Below, piece after piece: positions 41,532 to 49,484 of a stretch of 64,000 bases of DNA (positions within the stretch are counted from its first letter, which is position 1; each line of letters starts with the position of its first letter). Origin of the DNA: Propionibacterium sp. (GTDB lineage Bacteria; Actinomycetota; Actinomycetes; Propionibacteriales; Propionibacteriaceae); assembly GCA_012517965.1 (NCBI GenBank), contig JAAYTZ010000005.1, positions 1 to 64,000 on the forward strand. Direction: 5' to 3'. The position numbers and the translations under genes are program-made. Under the pieces are notes generated by a model, which made no database searches, was not told the origin of the DNA, and worked only from the letters and a program-made list of their open reading frames with translations.

Positions 41532-42773
41532 ATGACCACCGAGATCGACTACGCCAAGGTCAAGGAAGTCGCGCAGAGCTATCGCGCCGACATGTCGGCC
41601 TTCCTCCGCGCCCTCATCAAGAACAAGGGCGGCTCCTGCGAGGAGGAGGCCAAGTCGCGCCTCATCGTCGCCGAGATGGAGAAGCTCGGCTACGACCGCA
41701 CCCGCATCGACGGCCTGGGCTCCGCCATCGGCTACATCGGCAACGGCCCCAAGCTGATCTGCTTCGACGGGCACATCGACTGCGTGGGCGTCGGCAACAT
41801 CGAGAACTGGAAGTTCGACCCGTTCGAGGGCTTCGAGGATGACGAGCTCATCGGCGGCCGGGGCGGCTCCGACCAGCTCGGCGGCGTCGTGTCCGCCGTC
41901 TACGGCGGCAAGATCGCCAAGGACTGCGGCCTGCTCGACGACCGGTTCACCTACATGGTGGCCGGCACCGTGCAGGAGGAGGACTGCGACGGCATGTGCT
42001 GGCTCTACCTCATCGAGGAAGAGAACGAGCGGCCCGACTTCGTCATCTCCACCGAGCCCACCGACCACGGCATCTACCGCGGCCACCGCGGCCGCATGGA
42101 GATCCGGGTCGAGGTCGACGGCGTGTCCTGCCACGGTTCGGCCCCCGAGCGCGGCGACAACGCCATCTACAAGATGGCCGAGATCCTGCTCGAGATCCGC
42201 GACCTGAACGATCGCCTGCACGTCGATCCGTTCCTGGGCAAGGGCACCGTCACCACGTCCGAGATCTTCTTCACGTCGCCGTCGCGCTGCGCCGTCGCCG
42301 ACAGCTGCGCCATCTCCCTCGACCGTCGCCTGACCGACGGGGAGACCTGGCAGGGCGCCATCGAGGAGGTCAAGAACCTGCCCGCCGCCCAGAAGTACAA
42401 CGCGCGCGTCTTCTGCTACGACTACAAGTCGGTCGCGTGGACGGGCAAGGAGTACGGGCAGCAGTGCTACTTCCCGACGTGGGTCATCCCGGAGGACAGC
42501 CCCGAGGTTCAGTCCGCGGTCGAGGTGCACCGTGGCCTGTTCGGCGAGCCCCGCGTCGACAAGTGGACCTTCTCGACCAACGGTGTCGCCATCGCCGGTC
42601 GGCACAAGATCCCGATGATCGGCTTCGGCCCCGGCAAGGAGGCTCAGGCTCACGCGCCGAACGAGCTGCAGTGGAAGGACGACCTCGTCCGCTGCGCCGC
42701 GCTGTACGCCGCGCTCGGCAAGGTCTACTGCGACCAGGTCGGCGACACGAAGACCGTGGTGACCCAGCTCTGA
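41532..42773 (+). CDS. ygeY: YgeY-family M20 metallohydrolase
   Basis: The 413-residue M20-family hydrolase has the first metal ligands in [13 protein letters not shown], then [26 protein letters not shown] with the catalytic glutamates, [19 protein letters not shown] and a C-terminal histidine in AQAHAPNEL. It belongs to the YgeY group named for its link to selenium metabolism, and probably hydrolyses an amide, such as an N-acyl or N-carbamoyl intermediate that yields 2,3-diaminopropionate. GAGGAG lies before the ATG. It follows ygeW by 39 bases. Confidence 0.94.
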   Translation: MTTEIDYAKVKEVAQSYRADMSAFLRALIKNKGGSCEEEAKSRLIVAEMEKLGYDRTRIDGLGSAIGYIGNGPKLICFDGHIDCVGVGNIENWKFDPFEGFEDDELIGGRGGSDQLGGVVSAVYGGKIAKDCGLLDDRFTYMVAGTVQEEDCDGMCWLYLIEEENERPDFVISTEPTDHGIYRGHRGRMEIRVEVDGVSCHGSAPERGDNAIYKMAEILLEIRDLNDRLHVDPFLGKGTVTTSEIFFTSPSRCAVADSCAISLDRRLTDGETWQGAIEEVKNLPAAQKYNARVFCYDYKSVAWTGKEYGQQCYFPTWVIPEDSPEVQSAVEVHRGLFGEPRVDKWTFSTNGVAIAGRHKIPMIGFGPGKEAQAHAPNELQWKDDLVRCAALYAALGKVYCDQVGDTKTVVTQL

Positions 42774-42805
42774 GCCTCGGAGCCGAGTCCTCCACAGCCA
42801 ACGAA

Positions 42806-42835
42806 CCGGGGCGGGCGGATCTCCGCCCGCCCCGG
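42806..42835 (+). terminator. Hairpin between ygeY and carbamate kinase gene
   Basis: Fourteen-base perfect arms (42806-42819 and 42822-42835) leave a two-base centre, so the real loop is probably four to six bases. It lies 33 bases before the next start. Confidence 0.75.
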
Positions 42836-42867
42836 CCACTCACTCTCGACAGGAAGGAACGAGCACA

Positions 42868-43803
42868 GTGGCTCGCATTCTCGTCTCGCTCGGCGGCAAC
42901 GCGCTGGGCGTCGATTTCGATGAACTGGTCCACACCGTCGGCGTGATCGCCGCGCCGGTCGTGGGCCTGCTGAAGGATGGCCACGAGGTCGTCGTGTGCC
43001 ACGGCAACGGCCCCCAGGTCGGCATGATCAAGACCGACATCGACCTCGGCAAGGCGGGCCTCCAGGAGGGCCGCGTCATGCCGCTGTCGGAGTGCGTGGC
43101 GATGAGCCAGTCGTACATCGGCTACCACCTGCAGAACGCCATCGAGAACCAGATGGGCCGGCAGGGCGTCGAGGGCAAGGTTGTCACGACCGTCGTCTCG
43201 CGGTGCCTGGTGGACGCCAACGACCCGAACTTCTCCAACCCGACCAAGCCGATCGGTGCCTTCTTCAGCAAGGAGCAGGCCGACGCGATGACGGCCGAAG
43301 GCAAGACGATGATCGAGGACTCGGGTCGCGGCTACCGCGAGGTCGTCGCTTCCCCGATCCCGAAGATGATCCTCGAGAAGGACGCCGTCAAGGAGCTCGT
43401 GAGCGCCGGCCACGTCGTCATCGCGGGCGGTGGCGGCGGCATCCCGGTCGTGCGCGCCGCCGACGGCTGGACGAAGGCCATCGACGCCGTCATCGACAAG
43501 GACCGCACCTCGATCCTGCTCGCCGCCGACACCGACTGCGACGCGCTGGCCATCCTGACCGGGGTGGAGAAGGTCGCGATCAACTTCAACAAGCCCGATC
43601 AGCGCGACCTCGACCAGATCACGCTGGCCGAGTGCGAGCAGTACATCGCGGAGGGCCAGTTCCCGGCCGGCTCGATGCTGCCCAAGATCGAGGCCGCCAT
43701 GGACTTCGTCAAGTCCGGCCCGAACCGCCGTACGCTCATCACGTCGCTCGACAAGCTGGTCGAGGGCCTGAAGGGCGAGACCGGCACCTGGGTCGTCGCC
43801 TGA
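42868..43803 (+). CDS. arcC: Carbamate kinase
   Basis: The 311-residue kinase converts carbamoyl phosphate and ADP to ATP, ammonia and CO2 (or the reverse). Motifs are ILVSLGGNALG at the N-terminus, VVCHGNGPQVGMI, the substrate-binding PIGAFFSKEQAD, VIAGGGGGIPVVRAADGW and the ATP-site LLAADTDCDALAILTGV. The E. coli purine cluster also contains one (YqeA). The GTG at 42868 follows AGGAAGG. With YgeW it offers substrate-level phosphorylation from purine nitrogen. The ygeY hairpin separates it from the upstream genes, so expression may differ. Confidence 0.96.
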   Translation: MARILVSLGGNALGVDFDELVHTVGVIAAPVVGLLKDGHEVVVCHGNGPQVGMIKTDIDLGKAGLQEGRVMPLSECVAMSQSYIGYHLQNAIENQMGRQGVEGKVVTTVVSRCLVDANDPNFSNPTKPIGAFFSKEQADAMTAEGKTMIEDSGRGYREVVASPIPKMILEKDAVKELVSAGHVVIAGGGGGIPVVRAADGWTKAIDAVIDKDRTSILLAADTDCDALAILTGVEKVAINFNKPDQRDLDQITLAECEQYIAEGQFPAGSMLPKIEAAMDFVKSGPNRRTLITSLDKLVEGLKGETGTWVVA

Positions 43804-43903
43804 CGGTCCCGTTTGGTCCGCCCTCCGTGTGGGGGCGGGCGAACGGGTAGAGTCCAACCACTGTCGAACACAGCCATAGCCGCCTACCTGACAGGAGAAC
43901 AAC

Positions 43904-44221
43904 ATGGCTTACGTGATCACGCTTCCGTGCGTGGACACCAAGGACAAGGCTTGCGTGGAAGAGTGCCCGGTCGACTGCATCTACGAGGGTGACCGCAGCC
44001 TCTACATCCACCCCGAGGAGTGCGTGGACTGCGGCGCCTGCGAGCCCGCCTGCCCCGTCCAGGCCATCTTCTACGAGGACGATCTCCCCGAGAGCGACAT
44101 CGACTGGAAGGACGTCAACGCGGCCTTCTTCGCCGAGCTCGGCTCGCCGGGCGGCGCCGCCCGCGTGGGCGCCACGGGCTACGACGAGCCCCGCGTCGCC
44201 GCGCTGCCGCCCAAGGAGTGA
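43904..44221 (+). CDS. fdxA: 7Fe ferredoxin
   Basis: The 105-residue ferredoxin has the 7Fe pattern: CVDTKDKACVEECPVDC for the [3Fe-4S] plus shared ligand, and ECVDCGACEPACPVQAIF for the [4Fe-4S] cluster. The C-terminal extension (DIDWKDVNAAFFAELGSP) is typical of actinobacterial FdxA. It is a soluble electron carrier and a natural partner of NifJ, and perhaps of YgfK or XdhD. AGGAG precedes the ATG. A TAGAGT box at 43848-43853 suggests its own promoter, 50 bases before the start. Confidence 0.95.
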   Translation: MAYVITLPCVDTKDKACVEECPVDCIYEGDRSLYIHPEECVDCGACEPACPVQAIFYEDDLPESDIDWKDVNAAFFAELGSPGGAARVGATGYDEPRVAALPPKE

Positions 44222-44250
44222 CCGCGGGCTGAAAGCCGCGTTCAACACAA

Positions 44251-44286
44251 CCGGGCCCGCCCGCTCTCCCGAGCCGGCGGGCCCGG
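44251..44286 (+). terminator. Terminator after fdxA
   Basis: Arms CCGGGCCCGCC (44251-44261) and GGCGGGCCCGG (44276-44286) are perfect. It closes the purine island. Confidence 0.8.
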
Positions 44287-44300
44287 TGCTGTGTGGGAGC

Positions 44301-44401
44301 GGGAGCGGATCGGTGGTCCCCCCGTTCGCGTTCGCTCCGGTTGGTGGGGTTCGCTCCGGTTGCGGGGGCAGCGGATCGCGGGAACGGGAGCGGATCGGTG
44401 G
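44301..44401. repeat. Intergenic repeat family, copy A
   Basis: GGGAGCGGATCGGTGG occurs at 44301-44316 and 44386-44401, and TTCGCTCCGGTTG at 44331-44343 and 44350-44362. The same words recur at 45640-45652 and in the 46.7-47 kb tandem array. Confidence 0.75.
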
Positions 44402-44422
44402 GCCGCGTTCGGGCTTGGTCGC

Positions 44423-45574
44423 TCAGCGACGCTCCATGAGGCGGCGATAGAGGCGCACGGCGGCGTCCAGTTCGGTCAGGGCGACCGACTCGTTCTCTCG
44501 GTGCGCCGCGTGGAGGGCGCCGGGGCCGCAGATGACGACGTCCCGGACGCCGTGGCCCTCGCTCGCCCGGCGCAGCACCGTGCCGTCGGTCGTGCCCGCG
44601 AACACTCCGGGGGTGGGGTCGAGACCCTCGGCGTCCAGGGCCGCCTTGGCCTCGCCAACGAGGCCGGACGCCGCGGGCGTCCGCCAGCCCTCCCGCACGT
44701 CGACCACCGTGACGTCGACGTCGAGGGCCGGGTGGGCCGCGCGGAGGCGTCCGAGGGCGGCGTCGAGGCGGACCCAGACGTCGGCGGGGTCGTGGTCGGG
44801 GGCGAGGCGGGCGTCGATCGTCAGGGTGCAGGTGTCCGGGACGACGCAGGGCTCGACGCCGGCGCGGATCGCCAGGGGTCGCCAGAAGCTGGCGGGTGCG
44901 TCCGGGGCGGCGGTGGCGGTGAAGTCCTCGGCGTCGAGTTCGGCGACGAGGTCGGCGGCCAACTGGATGGGGTTGCGCCCCGACGCCTGCGACCCGTGTC
45001 CGGTCGCGCCGCGGAGGGTCAGCGTCGCCCAGGTGCGGCCACGCCCGGTGGTGCACAGGGTCAGGCCGGTGGGCTCGCCGACCACGACGTCGGCGTCGCG
45101 GGCGAGCAGCGGGTGGCCGGCGACGGCCTTGGCGCCGCCCATCAGATCCTCCTCGTCGGTGGTGAGGACCAGCAGAATGTCGCCGGGCGGCGTCCGGCCC
45201 TCCCGGTGTAGGTCGAGGGCCGCGGTGACCATCGCCGCGACGCCGCCCTTCATGTCGGCGGCGCCGCGACCGACTAGGCGTCCGTCCCGGATGAGCCCGG
45301 AGAAGGGGTCGACGGCCCAGCGGGCGCGTTCGGCGTTCGAGACTCCGACGACGTCGAGATGGCCGGTGAAGATCCGGGCCGGCGCCGCGCCGCGTCCGGG
45401 CAGCACCGCGACGAGGGCGTCGCCGTGGCCCGGAACCGGGACCCGCTCCACCGCGAGGCCGTGGGCGCCCAGGTGGGCGGCGAGATGGTCGGCGACCGGC
45501 TGCTCGCCGCCCGGCGGGTTGACGCTGGGGAGCCGGATGAGGGCGGCCGCGAGGTCGGCGACGGAGGAGACCAT
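44423..45574 (-). CDS. M20-family peptidase/deacylase (ArgE/DapE-like)
   Basis: The 383-residue hydrolase has the two-zinc layout: IFTGHLDVVG with the first histidine-aspartate, GRGAADMKGGVAAMV with the bridging aspartate, LLVLTTDEEDLMGG with the general base and ligand glutamates, and HRENESVAL near the end. Relatives remove acyl groups from amino acids (ArgE, DapE) or cleave dipeptides; the specific substrate cannot be assigned. It stands alone between two stretches of intergenic repeats. The ATG at 45574 has a GGAGGAG ribosome-binding site. Confidence 0.88.
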   Translation of the reverse strand: MVSSVADLAAALIRLPSVNPPGGEQPVADHLAAHLGAHGLAVERVPVPGHGDALVAVLPGRGAAPARIFTGHLDVVGVSNAERARWAVDPFSGLIRDGRLVGRGAADMKGGVAAMVTAALDLHREGRTPPGDILLVLTTDEEDLMGGAKAVAGHPLLARDADVVVGEPTGLTLCTTGRGRTWATLTLRGATGHGSQASGRNPIQLAADLVAELDAEDFTATAAPDAPASFWRPLAIRAGVEPCVVPDTCTLTIDARLAPDHDPADVWVRLDAALGRLRAAHPALDVDVTVVDVREGWRTPAASGLVGEAKAALDAEGLDPTPGVFAGTTDGTVLRRASEGHGVRDVVICGPGALHAAHRENESVALTELDAAVRLYRRLMERR

Positions 45575-45610
45575 GGCCCCATTGTCGGACGGCCGTGCGT
45601 GCGGTGCGGG

Positions 45611-45715
45611 ACTGGCAGGGGATCGCGGGCTCGCGCGGATTCGCTCCGGTTGCTGGCGTTGGCTGCGGTTGCAGGGGCAGGGGATCGCGGCGAGGGCAGG
45701 GGATCGCGGCGTGAG
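45611..45715. repeat. Intergenic repeat family, copy B
   Basis: GGCAGGGGATCGCGG recurs three times and TTCGCTCCGGTTG once (45640-45652) in the gap before the M20 gene. These are the same building blocks as in the flanking gaps. Confidence 0.65.
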
Positions 45716-45718
45716 GCG

Positions 45719-46639
45719 TCAGGCCGAGCGACGCCCCTGCTCCAGAGCACCCCGCACGAGAGTGGCCAGGCGGTAACCATCCCGCGCCTCGGCCCAGCCC
45801 CACCGCACCACCCACCAGCCGGCCTGGCGGATCTGCTCTTCGCGGCGCTTCTCGCGCATGATGGCGTCCTCGGGGGTGTCCCCGGACGCGAGCAGGGCCC
45901 CGTACTTGCCCCTGCCGTCGCACTCGCCGACCAGGCGCTGGGCGGGCCAGGCGAAGTCGCACCGGGCGATGAAACTGCCGAGGTGGCGGATCTCGTACTG
46001 CAACTCGGGCGCCGGAATGCCCATCCGGTCGAACTGGACGCGGCTCAGCGACTCGGCCGGAGATTCGCTGCGACCGTCCGCGAACTCCGCGCAGCAACGG
46101 GCGCGGGGGCTGCCGGTGCGTCGCCGACCGCGAGCGACGGCGTCCATGAGTTCTGCCCTGGAGAGACCGGCGGCCAGCGCGGCGTCGCAGGTGATGACGC
46201 CCCACTCGAAGGGAAGTTCACGGGCGAGGTCGGCCGCCGTCCGGGCGAGCGAGGTCACACGGACGCCGTCGAGTTCGACGACTTCCTCGGCGTCGAGCGG
46301 CGCATTGACCAGATGGACGGGGCCGCGTCGGCGTCCATGGCCCCCGTCTGTCCTCGTGACCCGGACGCGCCCGAGCCAGCCGGCTTGCAGGGGCAGCCCG
46401 TGGAGTGCGGCGGCGGACGCGTGGCTGACGACGGCGTCCGGATGGAGGCCCGGCAGCGTCGCCCGCACCAACTGGAGGTGCTGAGCGCGGTCGTCGAGAC
46501 CGATCGGCGGCGGCGCGTAACAACCGCGGCGCACCTGGACCAGCTCCCCCGTGGCTTTGGCGCGGCGGAGGGTCTGGTCGGTCCAGCCGCGCTCGATGAG
46601 TTGTCGACGCGGCCAGATGGGGGTGGGTTCTTGCGGCAC
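45719..46639 (-). CDS. AbiEi-like N-terminal domain plus DUF559-type endonuclease-like protein
   Basis: The 306-residue protein starts with a winged-helix AbiEi/antitoxin-like segment (WPRRQLIERGWTDQTLRRAK, then GCYAPPP) and a middle region (DGVRVTSLARTAADLARELP). The C-terminus (ARCDFAWPAQRLVGECDGR, KYG) resembles the restriction-endonuclease-like DUF559 fold with its D and E-x-D residues. Many such genes exist in actinobacteria with unknown function; no toxin partner (AbiEii) is next to it, so a working toxin-antitoxin pair is not supported. The GTG at 46639 is the start. Repeats flank it on both sides. Confidence 0.72.
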   Translation of the reverse strand: MPQEPTPIWPRRQLIERGWTDQTLRRAKATGELVQVRRGCYAPPPIGLDDRAQHLQLVRATLPGLHPDAVVSHASAAALHGLPLQAGWLGRVRVTRTDGGHGRRRGPVHLVNAPLDAEEVVELDGVRVTSLARTAADLARELPFEWGVITCDAALAAGLSRAELMDAVARGRRRTGSPRARCCAEFADGRSESPAESLSRVQFDRMGIPAPELQYEIRHLGSFIARCDFAWPAQRLVGECDGRGKYGALLASGDTPEDAIMREKRREEQIRQAGWWVVRWGWAEARDGYRLATLVRGALEQGRRSA

Positions 46640-46745
46640 GGGGCCAGTAGAGCAGCGCCGCGCGAAGTTCGGAATGGGGAGAACTCCCCATGTCAGGCGG
46701 CCAGTCCTCGGTTCGACCGGACGCCCCCGGCGCGGCCTGCGATCC

Positions 46746-46970
46746 GCTCCGGTTGTGGGGGTTCGCTGGCGTTGTAGGCGGAGCGGATCGCGGGAAGGGG
46801 GGCGGATTGCGGGAGGGGGGCGGGTTCGCTCCGGTTGTGGGGGTTCGCTGCCGTTGTAGGCGGAGCGGACCGCGGAAAGGGGGGCGGATTGCGGGAGGGG
46901 GGCGGGTTCGCTCCGGTTGTGGGGGTTCGCTGCCGTTGCAGGCGGAGCGGACCGCGGGAAGCGGAGCGGA
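46746..46970. repeat. 82-bp tandem repeat array (about 2.7 copies)
   Basis: Copies begin with GCTCCGGTTG at 46746, 46828 and 46910, exactly 82 bases apart. Copies 1 and 2 differ at a few positions; copy 3 diverges after about 55 bases. Each unit contains GGAGCGGAT-C or its near variant, which can pair with GATCCGCTCC at 46741. The 416-base gap (46640-47055) holds no gene. Confidence 0.88.
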
Positions 46971-47014
46971 TCGGGGGGAGGGGGAAGGCTGGACGCCGCC
47001 GCGCCCAGAGACGA

Positions 47015-47043
47015 CGAGGCCCCCGGGGTTCCCGGGGGCCTCG
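47015..47043 (-). terminator. Terminator after ptsH
   Basis: Thirteen-base arms (47015-47027 and 47031-47043) enclose a GTT loop, 13 bases beyond the ptsH stop. Confidence 0.85.
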
Positions 47044-47055
47044 CGCGGAGTGGTG

Positions 47056-47313
47056 TCAGGCGTCCAGATCCTGCTCGATCAAGGCGGCGATCTTCTCGAC
47101 GGCCTCGGCGTTGTCGGACTCGACCGTGACCGAGGCGCCCTTCTCGGCGCCGAGGGTCATGATGAGCAGCGACGAGCCGGCGTCCACCGGCTCCTCGCCG
47201 GGCACCGACAGGAGGATCTCGTCGTCGTACTCACCGGCCGCTTCGGCGATGATCGACGCGGGACGCGCGTGGAGGCCGACGGACGAGCCGACGATGACGG
47301 TCTTGCTGGCCAT
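47056..47313 (-). CDS. ptsH: Phosphocarrier protein HPr
   Basis: The 85-residue HPr relays phosphate from enzyme I to sugar-specific EIIA domains. The phosphorylated histidine is H15 in GLHARPASII, and the regulatory serine region reads DAGSSLLIMTLGAEKG. AAGGAG lies eight bases before the ATG at 47313. It follows fruA across an imperfect hairpin and is the last gene of the fructose PTS unit. Confidence 0.96.
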   Translation of the reverse strand: MASKTVIVGSSVGLHARPASIIAEAAGEYDDEILLSVPGEEPVDAGSSLLIMTLGAEKGASVTVESDNAEAVEKIAALIEQDLDA

Positions 47314-47352
47314 GAGTGTTTCTCCTTCGTTGGGTTTCGGGGCGGTGCTTCC

Positions 47353-47392
47353 GCCGGACCCTGCCCGCACCAGTCTTGCGGGCGGGGCCGGC
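47353..47392 (-). terminator. Imperfect hairpin between fruA and ptsH
   Basis: Arms of 16-17 bases (47353-47369 and 47377-47392) with small mismatches. It may lower ptsH read-through or mark a separate ptsH promoter. Confidence 0.5.
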
Positions 47393-47407
47393 GAAAGCCA
47401 GGGGCTG

Positions 47408-49456
47408 TCAGGCGGCGACGGGCTTCTTCATGCTCTTCAGGGCGATCACGGCGCCAGCCGAGACCAGGACGCCCGCGGCGATCGACACCAGGAAGAGCAG
47501 GAAGTTGGTGATCGCGAAGAAGACGAACACCCCACCGTGCGGCGCGTAGCTGCCGACGTTGAACGCCATGATCAGGGCGCCCGTCACCGCACCACCCGCC
47601 ATCATCGACGGGATGACCCGGGCCGGGTCGGCGGCCGCGAACGGGATCGCGCCCTCGGAGATGAAGGACAGGCCCAGCAGCCAGGCCGACTGGCCGTTCT
47701 CCCGCTCGACCTCGGTGAACACGTTCTTGCGCAGGAAGGTCGCGACGGACATCGCGATCGGGGGCACCATGCCGGCGGCCATGACGGCCGCCATGATCAG
47801 CAGGGTGGCGGGCTTGTCGGGGGAGAGGCCGGCGGTCGCGAACAGGTACGCCGCCTTGTTGACCGGGCCACCGAGGTCGAAGCACATCATGAGGCCGAGC
47901 ACGACGCCGAGGATGATGGCGTTCGCGCCGGACATGCCGGACAGGCCGTCCTGCATGGCCTTGGTGAGGGCGGCCAGCGGGTTGCCGAGCACGAGGTACA
48001 TCAGCCCGCCGACGATCAGCGTGGTCACGAGCGGGATCACCACCACAGGCATCAGGCCGGCGAGCCAGCGGGGCACCTTGCGGGAGGCGAGCCACCCGGC
48101 GATGTAGCCGGCCAGGATGCCCGTGAGCAGGCCGCCGAGGAAGCCGGCGCCCAGCGTCGCGGAGATGGCGCCGCCGACGAAGCCGGGGGCGATGCCGGGA
48201 CGCCCGGCGATGGCGTAGGCGATGTAGCCCGACAGCGCGGGAACCAGGAAGCCGAACGCGGCGGCACCGATCTTGAACAGCACGGCACCCAGGTAGTCGG
48301 CGCCGGCGGCCCACCCCGCGGCGAGGGCCAGGTCGCCGATCGACTTCCCGTCGGCGATGCCCTGGGTGCAGGCGGCCGGGTCCAGCCAGGCGAGTTGGGT
48401 GCACGCACGCGTGGCGCCTCCGACGGCCTCGGCCGGCTTGAGCACGATGTCGAAGCCGCCGAACAGGAAGCCGAGGGCGATCAGCAGACCGCCGGCGGCG
48501 ACGAACGGCAGCATGTACGACACGCCGGTCATCAGGGCCTGCATGATCTTCTTGCCCAGGCTGAGCTGCTCGCCCGCCCCGGACGCCGCGGCCGCGGCCG
48601 CATCCCCGGTCACCCGGCGGGCGCTCGGGTTCTTGGACGCCGCGACGGCCTCCTGGAGCATCTTGACGGGCTCGTTGATGGCCCGCTTGACGCCGGACTC
48701 GATGACGGGCAGCCCGGCGAACCGCTCGCGCTCCTTGACGCCGACGTCGGTCGCGAAGATCACCGCAGCCGCGTTCTTGATGACGTCGGCGGGCAGCGGC
48801 TCCACGGCGCCGGAGCCCTGCGTCTCGACACGCACGTCGAGGCCCAGCTCCTTGCCGGCGTTCACCAGCGAGTCGGCGGCCATGTAGGTGTGCGCGATGC
48901 CCGTCGGGCACGCGGTGACGCCCACGATGATCGGCTTCGCGGACGCCGTTGCGGCGGCCGGGGCGGCAGCGGCGGCGACCGGGGCGGCGGCGACCGGGGC
49001 GGGCGCCTCCTTGGGCTTCAGGACGCCGTTGACGAGATCGACGATCTCGGCGGGGGTCGTGGCGGCCCGCAGGGACGCCAGGAAGTCCTTCCGGACGAGC
49101 GCGCGGGCGAGCTGGGTGAGCAGCTTGAGGTGGTCGGCGTCGCCGTCGGCCGCGGCCGCGATGAGGAAGACGATGTCGGCGGGGCCGTCCTTCGCGCCGA
49201 AGTCGACCTTGTTGGACAGGCGGGCGAACGCGAGGGACGCCTGCGAGACCGCCGCGGAGCGGCAGTGGGGGATGGCGATGCCGCCGGGCAGGCCGGTGGC
49301 GGCCTGGCCCTCCCGCTTGAGCGCGTCGGCCGTGAGGCCGGCGGCGTCCGCGCGGCCGGCGTTCGCCACGAGTTGGGCGAGGGAACCGATCACGTCCGCC
49401 TTGGTGGAGCCGAGATCGGCGTCCAGGGCGACGAGATCGGAGGTCATCAACTCCAT
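47408..49456 (-). CDS. fruA: PTS fructose transporter, EIIABC fusion
   Basis: The 682-residue protein has EIIA at about 1-150 (phospho-histidine in GGIAIPHCRS), an alanine/proline linker, EIIB at about 170-270 (phospho-cysteine in GVTACPTGIAHTYMAAD) and a membrane EIIC domain at about 310-682 with MCFDLGGPVNKAAYLFA. It imports fructose as fructose 1-phosphate. The ATG at 49456 is preferred to a TTG six bases upstream because AAGGAAGG is well spaced. It lies after fruK and before ptsH. Confidence 0.95.
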   Translation of the reverse strand: MELMTSDLVALDADLGSTKADVIGSLAQLVANAGRADAAGLTADALKREGQAATGLPGGIAIPHCRSAAVSQASLAFARLSNKVDFGAKDGPADIVFLIAAAADGDADHLKLLTQLARALVRKDFLASLRAATTPAEIVDLVNGVLKPKEAPAPVAAAPVAAAAAPAAATASAKPIIVGVTACPTGIAHTYMAADSLVNAGKELGLDVRVETQGSGAVEPLPADVIKNAAAVIFATDVGVKERERFAGLPVIESGVKRAINEPVKMLQEAVAASKNPSARRVTGDAAAAAASGAGEQLSLGKKIMQALMTGVSYMLPFVAAGGLLIALGFLFGGFDIVLKPAEAVGGATRACTQLAWLDPAACTQGIADGKSIGDLALAAGWAAGADYLGAVLFKIGAAAFGFLVPALSGYIAYAIAGRPGIAPGFVGGAISATLGAGFLGGLLTGILAGYIAGWLASRKVPRWLAGLMPVVVIPLVTTLIVGGLMYLVLGNPLAALTKAMQDGLSGMSGANAIILGVVLGLMMCFDLGGPVNKAAYLFATAGLSPDKPATLLIMAAVMAAGMVPPIAMSVATFLRKNVFTEVERENGQSAWLLGLSFISEGAIPFAAADPARVIPSMMAGGAVTGALIMAFNVGSYAPHGGVFVFFAITNFLLFLVSIAAGVLVSAGAVIALKSMKKPVAA

Positions 49457-49484
49457 GATCAACCTTCCTTTTTCGGTGGCCGGA

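Noticed and set aside
12456-44221. Recent horizontal transfer of the whole island
   Set aside because: Base composition and codon use look like the flanks, and no integrase, tRNA or direct repeat bounds the island. The only IS fragment is 12 kb away.
45719-46639. Type IV toxin-antitoxin system
   Set aside because: The AbiEi-like domain lacks an adjacent AbiEii nucleotidyltransferase toxin gene.
46746-46970. CRISPR array
   Set aside because: The unit is 82 bases with no unique spacers between repeats and no cas genes nearby; it is a plain tandem repeat.
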